From positions 3,824,001 to 3,888,000 of the forward strand of contig NZ_JASTWJ010000001.1 of the NCBI RefSeq assembly GCF_030499515.1: a DNA stretch of 64,000 nucleotides. Reading direction: 5' to 3'. Source of the stretch: Streptomyces sp. DT2A-34 (GTDB taxonomy: Bacteria; Actinomycetota; Actinomycetes; Streptomycetales; Streptomycetaceae). Under the pieces are notes generated by a model. It saw nothing but the letters and a program-made list of their open reading frames with translations, was not told where the DNA came from and ran no database searches. Each line of letters starts with the position of its first letter. Position 1 is the stretch's first letter. Of the stretch, positions 52,086 to 60,957 are shown in pieces. The position numbers and the translations under genes were made by a program.

Positions 52086-52127
52086 GATTCTCCTCAGATT
52101 CTCTTCAGTCTTAGGGGGTGGCCGGAC

Positions 52128-52571
52128 TTACTGCGCGACCTGGGTGATCTCGTACGGCTGCGGCTGCTGCGCGCCGTGCGGGTGCTGGTCACCCTTGTAG
52201 ACCTTCAGCTTCGAGAGCATCTGACGGCCCAGAGTGTTCTTGGGGAGCATGCCCTTGACGGCCTTCTCGATGGCCTTCTCGGGATTCTTGTCGAGGAGCT
52301 CGTCGTAGCGGACGGAGCGCAGACCACCCGGGTAGCCGGAGTGGCGGTACGCCATCTTCTGGGTCCGCTTGTTGCCGGACAGGTGCACCTTGTCGGCGTT
52401 GATGATGATGACGAAGTCACCAGCGTCGACGTGCGGCGCGTAGATCGGCTTGTGCTTGCCCCGGAGGAGCGTCGCGGCAGTGGTGGCGAGACGGCCCAGG
52501 ACAACGTCCTGAGCGTCGATGACGTGCCACTGGCGCGTCACATCGCCGGGCTTGGGGCTGTACGTACGCAC
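52128..52571 (-). CDS. rplM: 50S ribosomal protein L13
   Basis: 147 residues from GTG 52571: [60 protein letters not shown], then the conserved [21 protein letters not shown]. First gene of the operon, 42 bp before rpsI. Confidence 0.98.
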   Translation of the reverse strand: MRTYSPKPGDVTRQWHVIDAQDVVLGRLATTAATLLRGKHKPIYAPHVDAGDFVIIINADKVHLSGNKRTQKMAYRHSGYPGGLRSVRYDELLDKNPEKAIEKAVKGMLPKNTLGRQMLSKLKVYKGDQHPHGAQQPQPYEITQVAQ

Positions 52572-52830
52572 GGTTCGTAGCCTTCGCTTCGAGTGAATGG
52601 TCCTGAACAGGTCACCGAAACGATCACGACAGCCTGGACCGCACGGCGGCGACGCATACCGCGTACGTGGGGTCGCTGGTCATCGGCCCGGTGGACCGGT
52701 GTAAGGGCCCGTCCCGTGAGAATGAGCAAGCCAATACACAACGAACATGCAGGATACCTGCGGCGCCCGGGCCCGGTCAAAATGGCTTGGCTGCGGCAGG
52801 CCGTCGCTGTCCGGCACCCCAGCGTAGACG

Positions 52831-52921
52831 CCCCGCCCGGGGGCTGCCGCCCCCGCCCCCCGCTTCGGCCCTGAAGGGGCCTCGTCCTCAAACGCCGGAC
52901 GGGCTGAATGGTGCGGGCCGG
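52831..52921 (+). repeat. Dispersed intergenic repeat, family A, copy 2
   Basis: Nearly the same as 13431-13520 and in the same orientation (GGGGGCTGCCGCCCC, CTTCGGCCCTGAAGGGGCC, CTCGTCCTCAAACGCCGGAC, GGGCTGAATG). It lies upstream of the rplM promoter region. Confidence 0.75.
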
Positions 52922-53096
52922 AGCCAGAGGGGGCCCGGCGATTCACCGACGCCGAACGGCCTGGGACCGCCTGGACCGCCCCTCCGACGAGGACGCCACC
53001 TGGCGCCGGGAAGCGGCCACCCCTGCCGGGAAGCGACGATCAGCGGCCCGGCATCGCGGATCACCGAAGGCCGACCCAGGCAGGGCGGCGACCACA

Positions 53097-53466
53097 CGCA
53101 GGAAAGCGGCCCGGCGGAGGCACGCGCCCAGCCCCGGAAAACGACCCTGCGCAGGAAAGCGCCCCGGGCAGAAACCAACATCCAGCCGAGGACAGCGACC
53201 CCACGCAGGAAAGCGACCCCGACAGAGATCAGCACCCCACCCCGTACAGCGACCCCACGCAGGAAAGCGACCCCGGCCGAGGCCTGCACCCAACCCAGGA
53301 AAACGACCCCACGCAGGAAAGCGCCCCCAGCAGAAACCAACACCCAGCCGAGGACAGCAACCCCACGCAGGAAAGCGACCCCGGCCGAGGCCTGCACCCA
53401 ACCCCGGACAGCGACCCCACGCAGGAAGGCAACCCCGGCAGAAACCCGCGCCCACCCCGGGCAGCG
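53097..53466. repeat. 54-bp minisatellite, about seven units
   Basis: The anchor CGCAGGAAAGCG recurs at 53097, 53150, 53204, 53258, 53312, 53366 and (degenerate) 53420: one 53-bp and then 54-bp periods. Because 54 is a multiple of three, several frames on both strands stay open with an 18-residue period, which creates false long ORFs. The left part of the preceding gap (52922-53096) holds no gene. Confidence 0.9.
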
Positions 53467-54845
53467 CCCCTCGAGCACCAGGCCCGGCACCGACGCTCAC
53501 TCCCCCACCCCGGGCACCCCCGACGCCCCCGACGCCCGCCTCTTGGCCGACCGAGTCGGGTGGGTGGGTGGGCAACCCCCCGGGGTCTGGGGGCGGAGCC
53601 CCCAGCGGGGTCCAGGGGCGGAGCCCCTGGCGGGGTCGAAGGGGCAGCACCCCTGGAGGACGGGACGGGTAGGGGCGGCGGGGGCGAGAAAACCCGGCCA
53701 CTCCCGAAACAGCGAACAGCCAACGTCACCGCCAGCCCACACAACGTCACCGCATCCCGGAACGCCCGCCGCTGAACCGCCTCCAGATAAGGCCAGGTCA
53801 CCCCAGGCAGCTGCGGCACCAGCGCCATCCAGAACCACACCCCCCGCCCAACCGCCCCCTCATACGGCAACCCCGCCAACAGCACCGGCACGACAACGAG
53901 CAGATAGTGGTCGTACGACGGCCTGGAGACCAGAAACGCCGAAAGCATCAACATCGCCGCGGTCTCCGCAAGACACAGCGGACCACCCACTCCGCCCCCC
54001 TCACCACACCGCCGCCACCGCCGCCACGCACACCAAACCCCCACCCCCGCAGCCCCCAGCCCGATCCCCCCGGCCACCGCCCCCGGCACCCCCACCCTCG
54101 GCAGCACAGCAACCAGCGACGCCTCATACAGCCGTACAAAGCCGTCGTCGCCCCGCAGCAGAAACGGCAACGTACGAGTGAGGAACCCCACAGGATCCGG
54201 CAGCAACAGCGCCGCCCCCACGGACGCCACCACCGGCACCCCGACCATCACCACCAGCCCCCGCCACCGCCCCGCGAACACGAACAACAACCCCACCGGC
54301 GCCAGCAACGGCTTCAACGCGACCGCCGCTCCGATCACCACCCCCGCAGCCACCCACCGCCCCCGCCCCGCCAGCAACAACCCCAACGGCAGGGCAAGCA
54401 CCGCCGTCGCCGTCCAGTTCCCCAGCAGAACAAGGTGCGCGAACGGCGCGAACCCGACCGCGAGGCCGACCAGACCGAGGACGGCGAAGCGACTGCGCAG
54501 CCCGACGCCGTACAGCCGCAGCGCGCACCCCCACCCACCCACCAGGCACCCGGTCACCACCACCGGCACCAGCACGGCCAGCACATCCCGCGGAACCAGC
54601 ACCTGAGGAGCCGCCGCCAGCACCGCGCTCGGCAAATAGAGGAAGTGGGGGTCGTCATACGGCGACCCCCCGGCCAGCCAGACCCGCGCCGCCCGCACGA
54701 CGATGGCGTTGTCCATCCCTCCGTCCGAGGTCACACGCGCCGTACGCGCCGCGAGAGCGCCCAGGACGGCCCCGAGCACCACCCACAGATGCCAGCTCGC
54801 CCGCCGCACCAACCACCCGGAGATGTCGCTTTTGTACTCACTCAC
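53229..54845 (-). CDS. DUF2029/GT87-like polytopic mannosyltransferase with read-through tail
   Basis: GTG 54845 lies 7 nt after TAGCGT (54858-54853), so a leaderless start is likely (ATG 54848 is the alternative); 538 residues. About ten membrane spans follow a motif typical of lipid-linked mannosyltransferases (GGMDNAIVVRAARVWLAGGSPYDDPHFLYLPSAVLAA; LKPLLAPVGLLFVFAGRWRG; SRPSYDHYLLVVVPVLLAG). The recognisable protein ends near 53700. The last 150 or so residues are Pro/Gly/Arg-rich sequence from a GC-rich repeat (PPLDPAGGSAPRPRGVAHPP) and then 18-residue repeats from the 54-bp minisatellite, so the native stop has been lost. Confidence 0.78.
   Translation of the reverse strand: MSEYKSDISGWLVRRASWHLWVVLGAVLGALAARTARVTSDGGMDNAIVVRAARVWLAGGSPYDDPHFLYLPSAVLAAAPQVLVPRDVLAVLVPVVVTGCLVGGWGCALRLYGVGLRSRFAVLGLVGLAVGFAPFAHLVLLGNWTATAVLALPLGLLLAGRGRWVAAGVVIGAAVALKPLLAPVGLLFVFAGRWRGLVVMVGVPVVASVGAALLLPDPVGFLTRTLPFLLRGDDGFVRLYEASLVAVLPRVGVPGAVAGGIGLGAAGVGVWCAWRRWRRCGEGGGVGGPLCLAETAAMLMLSAFLVSRPSYDHYLLVVVPVLLAGLPYEGAVGRGVWFWMALVPQLPGVTWPYLEAVQRRAFRDAVTLCGLAVTLAVRCFGSGRVFSPPPPLPVPSSRGAAPSTPPGAPPLDPAGGSAPRPRGVAHPPTRLGRPRGGRRGRRGCPGWGSERRCRAWCSRGAARGGRGFLPGLPSCVGSLSGVGCRPRPGSLSCVGLLSSAGCWFLLGALSCVGSFSWVGCRPRPGSLSCVGSLYGVGC
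53575..53660. repeat. Cluster of GC-rich hairpin repeats
   Basis: GGGGGCGGAGCCCCC-like and GGGGCGGAGCCCCTGG palindromes follow one another (CCCCGGGGTCTGGGGGCGGAG and on). The pattern is common between Streptomyces genes. Here it is read as the tail of the DUF2029 protein. Confidence 0.65.
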
Positions 54846-54918
54846 CATGTGAACGCTAGGTGCGCATGGGCCTCTTGAGGCAGACCGGCACGCCCTCGTC
54901 CCGTCTAAGATGCGCCCC

Positions 54919-55809
54919 ATGAGCTTCGGGCAGCAGGGGGGACCCCAGTCCCAGTGGGATCCCTGGAAACCGCATTCCCAGCAGCCGTGGACCAGCGGCG
55001 CCGACGAGACCCCGGACTGGGCCGCACTCGCAGAGGCGTCCGAGACCCGCAACAAGCGGCGTCGGCTGCTGTTCATCGGCGGCGGCGCACTGGCCACCGT
55101 CGCGATCGGTGCCGCCGTCGCCGTGGCCGTGGTGTCGGCGAACGACAGCAACTCGGCCGCGAACAACCCGGCTTCCGGCAATCCCGCGACCGGGAACGTA
55201 CCGGGCGAGACGACCGGCCCGGCCCCGTCGTTCGAGTCGACGAGCGCTCCGCCGCCGCTGGATCCGAGGGACTTCGTCTCCAGCAAGAGCAAGGACACCG
55301 CCCCGCTCGGTGCTCAGATCCTCTTCCCGGGCACGCAGCTGACCGTGGCCGACAACACGGTGTACAAAAAGGGCGCGACCGACGACACGAAGAGCTGCTC
55401 CGCGGTCACCAGGGGAGGACTCCCGAAGATCCTCACCGCCAACGACTGCACCCGCTTCCTGCGCGTCTCGTACACCAAGGACGGCATCGCGACGACGATC
55501 GGCGTGGCCGTCTTCGACACCGCGGCGCAGGCCACCAAGGTCAAGAGCCAGGTCGACACCGACGACGACATCATCAGGTCGCTCTCCGGCAAGGGCATCA
55601 AGGACTTCTGCACCGCCGCCGTCTGCCTCTCGACCTCCAACTCCTACGGCCGTTACGCCTACTTCACCATCACCGGCTTCACCAGCGGCAAGGACATGAC
55701 GGAGAAGGACACGGACGCCTACCAGGTCAGTGACAACCTGGAAAGCTTCACGTTCAGTCAGATCCGCAAGCGGGGCGAGACGCAGGCGTCGGCGGCGGCC
55801 AACGAGTAG
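54919..55809 (+). CDS. Membrane-anchored lipoprotein-like hypothetical protein
   Basis: ATG 54919 lies 7 nt after TAAGAT (54906-54911), a leaderless start; 296 residues. A Gln/Trp/Pro-rich cytoplasmic N-terminus (FGQQGGPQSQWDPWKPHSQQPW) is followed by one membrane span (about 52-73, LLFIGGGALATVAIGAAVAVAVV), a Ser/Asn/Pro linker, and an external domain with four Cys (SCSAVTRGGLPKILTANDCTRFLRVSYTK; FCTAAVCLSTSN). No family function is known to me. It is divergent from the mannosyltransferase. Confidence 0.75.
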   Translation: MSFGQQGGPQSQWDPWKPHSQQPWTSGADETPDWAALAEASETRNKRRRLLFIGGGALATVAIGAAVAVAVVSANDSNSAANNPASGNPATGNVPGETTGPAPSFESTSAPPPLDPRDFVSSKSKDTAPLGAQILFPGTQLTVADNTVYKKGATDDTKSCSAVTRGGLPKILTANDCTRFLRVSYTKDGIATTIGVAVFDTAAQATKVKSQVDTDDDIIRSLSGKGIKDFCTAAVCLSTSNSYGRYAYFTITGFTSGKDMTEKDTDAYQVSDNLESFTFSQIRKRGETQASAAANE

Positions 55810-55853
55810 CGACGCCGGACGAGTAGCGACGCCGGACGAGTAGCGACGCCCGA
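55803..55853. repeat. 17-bp tandem repeat containing the stop codon
   Basis: CGAGTAGCGACGCCGGA occurs three times (last copy with one change). The first unit includes the TAG of the gene ending at 55809. Similar GGACAGCG-type decayed units continue to 55895. Confidence 0.85.
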
Positions 55854-55893
55854 CGGACAGCGAGGCCCAACGCACAGCGAGCCCCAACGGACA

Positions 55894-55922
55894 GCGGCGG
55901 CCGACGGACAACCGGCCGCCGC
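55894..55922. terminator. Hairpin between convergent genes
   Basis: GCGGCGGCC and GGCCGCCGC (9 bp, 11-nt loop) lie between the end of the exported-protein gene and the end of the polysaccharide gene cluster. There is no T-run on either side. Confidence 0.6.
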
Positions 55923-55929
55923 CGAGAGC

Positions 55930-56694
55930 TCACCTGTGCTTCAGGCGCAGCCGAATCGGCACGACCGCCGACTCCAGCTGCGTCTTCAGCGTCATCTTCG
56001 ACACACCTTCCGTCCGCTCCTCGAAGCGGATCGGGATCTCCACGGCGCTGTGCCCGGCCCGCACGGCCTTGTACTTCAGCTCGACCTGGAAGCTGTAGCC
56101 CGCGCTGTCCAGGGTGGCCAGGTCGAGGTCGCGCAGGGTCGCCGCCGACCACAGGTTGAAGCCGGCCGTGATGTCCCGGATCTTGGTGCCGAGCACGGTA
56201 CGGGCGTAGCGGTTGGCGAACCGGGACAGCAGGACGCGGTGGATGCCCCAGTCCTCGTCGAGCGAGCCGCCCTCCACGTACCGGCTGCCGACGACCAGGC
56301 CCACCCCCGAGGCCACGGCCGTCCCCAGCATCCGCGGCACCGCCTCCGCCGGGTGGCTCCCGTCGGCGTCCATCTGGACGACGTACGCGGCGCCCTCCTC
56401 CAGCGCGGCGCTCATGCCCGCGACGTACGCCCGCCCCAGACCGTCCTTCTCGGTGCGGTGCAGCACGCTCATCCGGCGCCGGCCGTCCCAGTTGTACTTC
56501 TCGGCCAGCTCCTCGGCGATCCGCCCGGTGCCGTCCGGGCTGGAGTCGTCGACGATCTTCAGGTGCAGCCCGTCGACCGGCAGCCCGAGCACCAGCTCGG
56601 CCATCCGCGGCAGGTTCGCGGCCTCGTTGTACGTCGGCATGACCACGGTGACCGGTACGCCCGGGTGTCTGTCGTGGTTGTCACGTCCCGTCAT
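55930..56694 (-). CDS. GT2 glycosyltransferase, polyprenol-phosphate-mannose synthase-like
   Basis: 254 residues from ATG 56694, overlapping the UDP-glucose dehydrogenase stop (ATGA). Motifs: VTVVMPTYNEAANLPRMAELVL, KIVDDSSPDGTGRIAEELAEKY, RTEKDGLGRAYVAGMSAALEEGAAYVVQMDADGSHPAE (metal-binding DADG) and SRYVEGGSLDEDWGIHRVLLSRFANRYARTVLG. It has no membrane span and ends soon after the catalytic domain, like DPM1/Ppm1-type enzymes that charge polyprenol phosphate with a sugar. It could supply the donor for the GT39-like enzyme of the same cluster. Last gene of the cluster. Confidence 0.85.
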   Translation of the reverse strand: MTGRDNHDRHPGVPVTVVMPTYNEAANLPRMAELVLGLPVDGLHLKIVDDSSPDGTGRIAEELAEKYNWDGRRRMSVLHRTEKDGLGRAYVAGMSAALEEGAAYVVQMDADGSHPAEAVPRMLGTAVASGVGLVVGSRYVEGGSLDEDWGIHRVLLSRFANRYARTVLGTKIRDITAGFNLWSAATLRDLDLATLDSAGYSFQVELKYKAVRAGHSAVEIPIRFEERTEGVSKMTLKTQLESAVVPIRLRLKHR

Positions 56695-58034
56695 GGCTTT
56701 CTCTTTCCCTCCCCCAGGAGCCCCTGCCGAGGCCCCTCCCCAACGGGCGCGGGCCTTCCCAGCGCCCGGAACCGCCAGCCCGCCGCGGTCCAGCGGTCCG
56801 CGTCGAGCACCCCCCGCCCGTCCACGATCAGCGGACGGGAAACCAGCGACCGGGCCCGCGCCGGGTCGATCTCCCGGAACTGCGGCCACTCGGTCAGATG
56901 CAGCACGAGATCGGCGCGTTGCAGCGCCTCCTCGGCCGACAGCGCGTACCCGAGGAGCGGGAAGGCCTTGCGGGCGCTGTCCATCGCCTCGGGGTCGTAG
57001 ACCGTGACGTCGGCGCCGTCGAGGCGCAGCCGCGCCGCCACGTTGAGCGCCGGCGAGTCACGGATGTCGTCGGAGTCGGGCTTGAAGGCGGCACCGAGTA
57101 CGGCGATACGGGCGCCCAGCACCGTTCCCCCGCACCACTCCCGCGCCACCTCGACCACCTTGTCGCGCCGCCGCATGTTGATCGCGTCCACCTCGCGCAG
57201 GAACGCCAGCGAGACCCCCAGCTCGTCGGCGCGGTGCGCGAAGGCACGGATGTCCTTGGGCAGGCAGCCCCCGCCGAAGCCGACGCCGGCGCGCAGGAAC
57301 TTCTTCCCGATCCGGTCGTCGTACCCGATCGCCTCGGCGAGCACGCCGACGTCGCCGCCCGCGGCCTCGCAGACCTCGGCCATCGCGTTGATGAAGGAGA
57401 TCTTGGTGGCGAGGAAGGCGTTGGCGGCCGTCTTGACCAGCTCGGCGGTCGGGAAGTCGGCGGTGACGAGCGGGATCCCGGCGGCGAGGACGGGGGCGTA
57501 CACGTCCCGCAGAATCGTTTCGGCCCCCTTCGACCGCACCCCGAACACCAGCCGGTCCGGCCGCAGCGTGTCCTCGACGGCGAAGCCCTCGCGCAGGAAC
57601 TCCGGGTTCCAGGCGACCTCGACACCGGCGTACGTCTCCGCGAGCCGCCCCGCCGTCCCCACCGGCACGGTGGACTTGCCGACCAGCAGCGCGCCCGGCC
57701 GGGCGTGCGCGGCGACGGCCGCGAAGGCGGAGTCGACGTACGTCAGATCGGCGCCCTCGGACCCCTTGAGCTGAGGCGTCCCGACACACACGAAGTGCAC
57801 GTCGCCGAAGGCCCCGGCCTCCGCGTAGTCGCCCGTGAACCGAAGCCGCCCGCTCGCCGTGTGCTTCGCGATGAGCTCGGGCAGCCCGGGCTCGTGGAAC
57901 GGCACGCGCCCGGCCCGCAGCGCGGCGACCTTCTCGGGGTCCACATCGACACCGAGGACCTCGTGGCCGAGCTCCGCCATGCAGGCGGCGTGGGTGGCAC
58001 CGAGGTAGCCGGTGCCGATGACGGTGAGCCGCAT
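56691..58034 (-). CDS. UDP-glucose 6-dehydrogenase
   Basis: 447 residues from ATG 58034: NAD site MRLTVIGTGYLGATHAACMAELGHEVLGVDVDPEK, VGTPQLK, KSTVPVGTA, NPEFLREGFAVED, FINAMAEVCEAAGGDV, catalytic Cys in RAGVGFGGGCLPKDIRAF, and a C-terminal UDP-sugar domain (VLGAAFKPDSDDIRDSPALNVA). It oxidises UDP-glucose to UDP-glucuronate, so the cluster's glycan probably contains a uronic acid. It is linked by 4-bp overlap to the GT2 gene and is 38 bp after the GT39-like gene. Confidence 0.93.
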   Translation of the reverse strand: MRLTVIGTGYLGATHAACMAELGHEVLGVDVDPEKVAALRAGRVPFHEPGLPELIAKHTASGRLRFTGDYAEAGAFGDVHFVCVGTPQLKGSEGADLTYVDSAFAAVAAHARPGALLVGKSTVPVGTAGRLAETYAGVEVAWNPEFLREGFAVEDTLRPDRLVFGVRSKGAETILRDVYAPVLAAGIPLVTADFPTAELVKTAANAFLATKISFINAMAEVCEAAGGDVGVLAEAIGYDDRIGKKFLRAGVGFGGGCLPKDIRAFAHRADELGVSLAFLREVDAINMRRRDKVVEVAREWCGGTVLGARIAVLGAAFKPDSDDIRDSPALNVAARLRLDGADVTVYDPEAMDSARKAFPLLGYALSAEEALQRADLVLHLTEWPQFREIDPARARSLVSRPLIVDGRGVLDADRWTAAGWRFRALGRPAPVGEGPRQGLLGEGKRKP

Positions 58035-58072
58035 GAGTACGGCCTTTCTTGCTTCAACGCGAACGCGCGCGC

Positions 58073-59938
58073 TCAGGAGGTCTTGATCCAGATGCGGTAC
58101 TCGCTCGTGCCGTTCGCGTTGCGGAACGGGATCTCGGCCAGCAGCCGGTAGTGCGAGTTGCCCTTGGCAGCGGCGGCGACGATGTCGTCGACCCTCGGGT
58201 TGGTGAGCCCGTCGAGGACGATCAGGTCGAACTTGCCGGCCTTCACCGCCGCCGTGTAGGCCTCGTCGCCGCCGTAGTACTTGCCCTTCGCGTCCTTGTA
58301 CTCCATGCCGAAGAGGCTGTGCCACTGATGGTGGCTGGACTTGTCGTACAGGTAGTAGACGGGCACCTCGGGCGTCGAGGCGAGGTATTCGCCCTTGGAG
58401 TCCACATGGGACTCGATGGCGTTGATCATCTTCGTGGAGTCCGGCCAGATGTCGAAACGCCAGTCCGCCTGCTGGATGCCCAGGCACAGCACGGCGGTCC
58501 AGAGCATGATGCCGAGCTGGGGATAGCGGAAGTGCGCGCCCATCAGGCGGCTGACTCCCACACCGGCCATCGGAGCGGCGAAGAGCAGACCGAAGCCGAC
58601 GTGCTTGAACAGCGAGACCACGGTCCCCAGATGAACCTGGTACGCCGGTGCCAGCACGGCCGTACCGCACAGCACCAGCCCGAGCAGGGCCCGCCAGCGC
58701 CAGCCGGGGTTACCGAGCCGCAGCGCCAGCGGCGACTCGTTCATACGGCTGCGCCGCACGTACGAGATGGCGCCGCCGACGGCGGTGAGGAACATCAGCC
58801 CGCCCCACTTGGCGGTCTGCTCCAACAGGAACTCGACGGTGTCCGTGCCATGGGCACGGTCGGTGGTGGTCTGCCGCACACCGGCCATGAGGTCGGTGGT
58901 GTACATCCCCGCCGCCAGCAGACCGCCGATGCCGAGGGCGAGCACCACCATCCGCACGAAGGCACGGCGGCCCTTGTGCGGCCACGCGGTGAGCAGCGCC
59001 AGCACGACGATGGTCGGCAGGTACAGCGCGGACGCGTACTTCACCCCGACCGCCAGCACCCCGAAGGGTGCGGCCAGCAGTACGGCGATCACGGGCGCCC
59101 GGTCGGTGCGTACGACGATCCAGGTGGTCAGGGCCAGCAGGAAGACCGCGGCCGCGTCATAGGTGGCGAAGTAGCCCATGACGACGGTCGACTGGAGCAC
59201 CGCGAACAGCGCGGCGGCGGCCAGCGCGGCCCGCTCGTTGAACAGTCGCCGGGTGAACGAATACAGCAGCCCCGTGGTGCAGAGCATGAAGAACAGGCTC
59301 AGGGTCCGCGCCCCGGCGAGCCCGAACTCCGCGTCCACGATCGCGGCGAGTACGGGGTAGAGCTGCGGTGAGCCGGAGAAGTACGCGGCGTAGTCGCGAG
59401 GCAGCTCGGTGCCGCCCAGCATGTGGTCCAGGTGGGCATGGCCGGCCGCCAGGTACAGCGCCTCGTCCTGGAACGCGGTGTTCGACAGACGCAGCGACAG
59501 CGCCGCCTGGATGACCATGATGCACAGCAGCACGACCCGGCTCACCCAGGCCCGCCGCCTGCTCGCCGCCATCTCCCAGCCGGCTTCCGGCGTTTCGGGG
59601 ATGTGGTACTCGGGCTCGTCGTCCGGCACCTGCTGGTACTGGACCGTGCGCAGCGCGTACGTCGGCTGGTCGGCATGGTCCTCGTGCCGGCCGTGCGGCT
59701 GCTGCGGGATCTGCGTCGCGTACGGGTCCTGCTGGTACCGCTGGTCCTGGTACGGCTCCTGGTCCTGCTCTCGGTGCTGCTCCTGCTGGTAGCCGTACTG
59801 GCCGTCGTCGTACGCGGGACCCTGCTGCCGGGAGCGCCGCCCGTTCGAGTTGAACCGCGTGGACGCCGACTCTTCCTCGGCGTACGGATCGTAGGGCTGA
59901 GGCGTGTAGTGCTCGTGTCGGGAGTTGGAGTTCATCAC
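58073..59938 (-). CDS. GT39/PMT-like polytopic glycosyltransferase
   Basis: Up to 621 residues from GTG 59938, overlapping the GH26 stop (GTGA). A long cytoplasmic N-terminus (about 1-125) is rich in Gln, Tyr, Asp and Glu. About eleven membrane spans follow, with the family's first-loop acidic motif in RLSNTAFQDEALYLAAGHAHLDHML and YAAYFSGSPQLYPVLAAIVDAEFGLAGARTLSLFF. A soluble C-terminal domain (SSHHQWHSLFGMEYKDAKGKYYGGDEAYTAAVKAGKFDLIVLDGLTNP) ends it. Such enzymes use polyprenol-phosphate sugars on the outer face of the membrane. It probably decorates or extends the glycan made by the CesA-like enzyme. Confidence 0.85.
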   Translation of the reverse strand: MMNSNSRHEHYTPQPYDPYAEEESASTRFNSNGRRSRQQGPAYDDGQYGYQQEQHREQDQEPYQDQRYQQDPYATQIPQQPHGRHEDHADQPTYALRTVQYQQVPDDEPEYHIPETPEAGWEMAASRRRAWVSRVVLLCIMVIQAALSLRLSNTAFQDEALYLAAGHAHLDHMLGGTELPRDYAAYFSGSPQLYPVLAAIVDAEFGLAGARTLSLFFMLCTTGLLYSFTRRLFNERAALAAAALFAVLQSTVVMGYFATYDAAAVFLLALTTWIVVRTDRAPVIAVLLAAPFGVLAVGVKYASALYLPTIVVLALLTAWPHKGRRAFVRMVVLALGIGGLLAAGMYTTDLMAGVRQTTTDRAHGTDTVEFLLEQTAKWGGLMFLTAVGGAISYVRRSRMNESPLALRLGNPGWRWRALLGLVLCGTAVLAPAYQVHLGTVVSLFKHVGFGLLFAAPMAGVGVSRLMGAHFRYPQLGIMLWTAVLCLGIQQADWRFDIWPDSTKMINAIESHVDSKGEYLASTPEVPVYYLYDKSSHHQWHSLFGMEYKDAKGKYYGGDEAYTAAVKAGKFDLIVLDGLTNPRVDDIVAAAAKGNSHYRLLAEIPFRNANGTSEYRIWIKTS

Positions 59939-60957
59939 GGCTTCCGTACGTCGAAGCCGAAGCTGTCGTCGGCGGCCAGACGCTTGAACTCCTTCAGCGC
60001 CAGCGGGCTCGCCTCCAGTCGCCAGTCGGCACGCTTTTTGTGGTTGAACCAGATGAAGCCGAGCATGTCGTCGTCCGCCGCGACGCCCGCGAACAGATTG
60101 CGGATGTCGGCGCGCCGCCGCTCACCCGCCATCGCGGCGGTCTCCAGCAGGATCACCGGCTTCTTGGTGAAGGTGCGGACCTGGTCCCGGGTCGGCCCGA
60201 AGACGCTGTCGAAGGCGCCGTCCTCCTCGATCGTCCAGTAGCCGATCAGCCCGACCCAGTCGACGTAGGCGTCGCCCGGGTAGTACGGCTTGAGCTTGAC
60301 GCTCTTGACCGGGTTGACGATGTTGGGCGACCAGGCCCAGATGACGTTCGAGGCGCCGGCGTCGATGAAGGTCTCGTGGATGTGCCGCCAGGCGGCCACG
60401 TAGTCCTTGGAGGTCACGTTCTTCGTGCCCCACTTCTCCCAGTGGCCGTTGAACTCGTCGGCGAAGGAGATCACGACGGGCAGGTTCAGCCTGCGGACCG
60501 CCGTCGCGTACTCCTTGAGGTACGCGTCCGACTTGCCCGCCGCGATGTCCGCGATCGGCGTGTCGAAGGGCTCCCACGACATCAGCGTCATGGCGCCCTC
60601 ACGCCAGGCGTTGCGCACGCCGGTGGCGTCGAAGCCGTCGCCCCAGGCGGCGTAGTACTCGATGAGGTTCGGCTGCTTGCCGACCATCTTCGTGTACGTG
60701 TCCACGCCCTTCATGGAGTTCGGCGCGCCGTCCACCGCGGCCCCGAAGTACTTCTTGTCCGGTTTCAGGAGCGGTACGACGTCGTAGGGCACCTCGGCCT
60801 CGGGGCTCGCCGAGGTGTCGGCCCCGGCCTTGCCCTGCTCACTGGTCCCCGAGGAGCCGCCCGAGTCCTCACCGAGGACCGAGCAGCCGCTGAGGGCGAG
60901 CACGCCACTGAGCAGACCGGCCGCCAGGGCCGTACGGGTACGGCTGAACAGCTGCAT
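59935..60957 (-). CDS. GH26-family glycoside hydrolase lipoprotein
   Basis: 340 residues from ATG 60957, sharing one base with the upstream stop. A lipobox (LALSGC, Cys25) follows the signal, so it is anchored outside the membrane. The barrel has the GH26 acid/base Glu168 in SFADEFNGHWEKWG, nucleophile Glu272 in PVILLETAAMAGE, WAWSPN and WIWFNHKKRADW-like end motifs (GFIWFNHKK). GH26 enzymes cut beta-mannan or beta-1,3/1,4-glucan type chains. Placed beside a synthase, it may trim, release or edit the polymer, as endoglucanases do in cellulose operons. Confidence 0.88.
   Translation of the reverse strand: MQLFSRTRTALAAGLLSGVLALSGCSVLGEDSGGSSGTSEQGKAGADTSASPEAEVPYDVVPLLKPDKKYFGAAVDGAPNSMKGVDTYTKMVGKQPNLIEYYAAWGDGFDATGVRNAWREGAMTLMSWEPFDTPIADIAAGKSDAYLKEYATAVRRLNLPVVISFADEFNGHWEKWGTKNVTSKDYVAAWRHIHETFIDAGASNVIWAWSPNIVNPVKSVKLKPYYPGDAYVDWVGLIGYWTIEEDGAFDSVFGPTRDQVRTFTKKPVILLETAAMAGERRRADIRNLFAGVAADDDMLGFIWFNHKKRADWRLEASPLALKEFKRLAADDSFGFDVRKP

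Noticed and set aside
53097..53466. Possible CRISPR array from regular repeats
   Set aside because: Units are head-to-tail and diverge along their whole length with no unique spacers; no cas genes are present.
52667..54181. A 504-codon plus-strand frame rich in Thr, Pro, Arg and Lys
   Set aside because: It is produced by the 54-bp minisatellite and by the antisense of the DUF2029 gene; the 18-residue periodicity comes from the DNA repeat.
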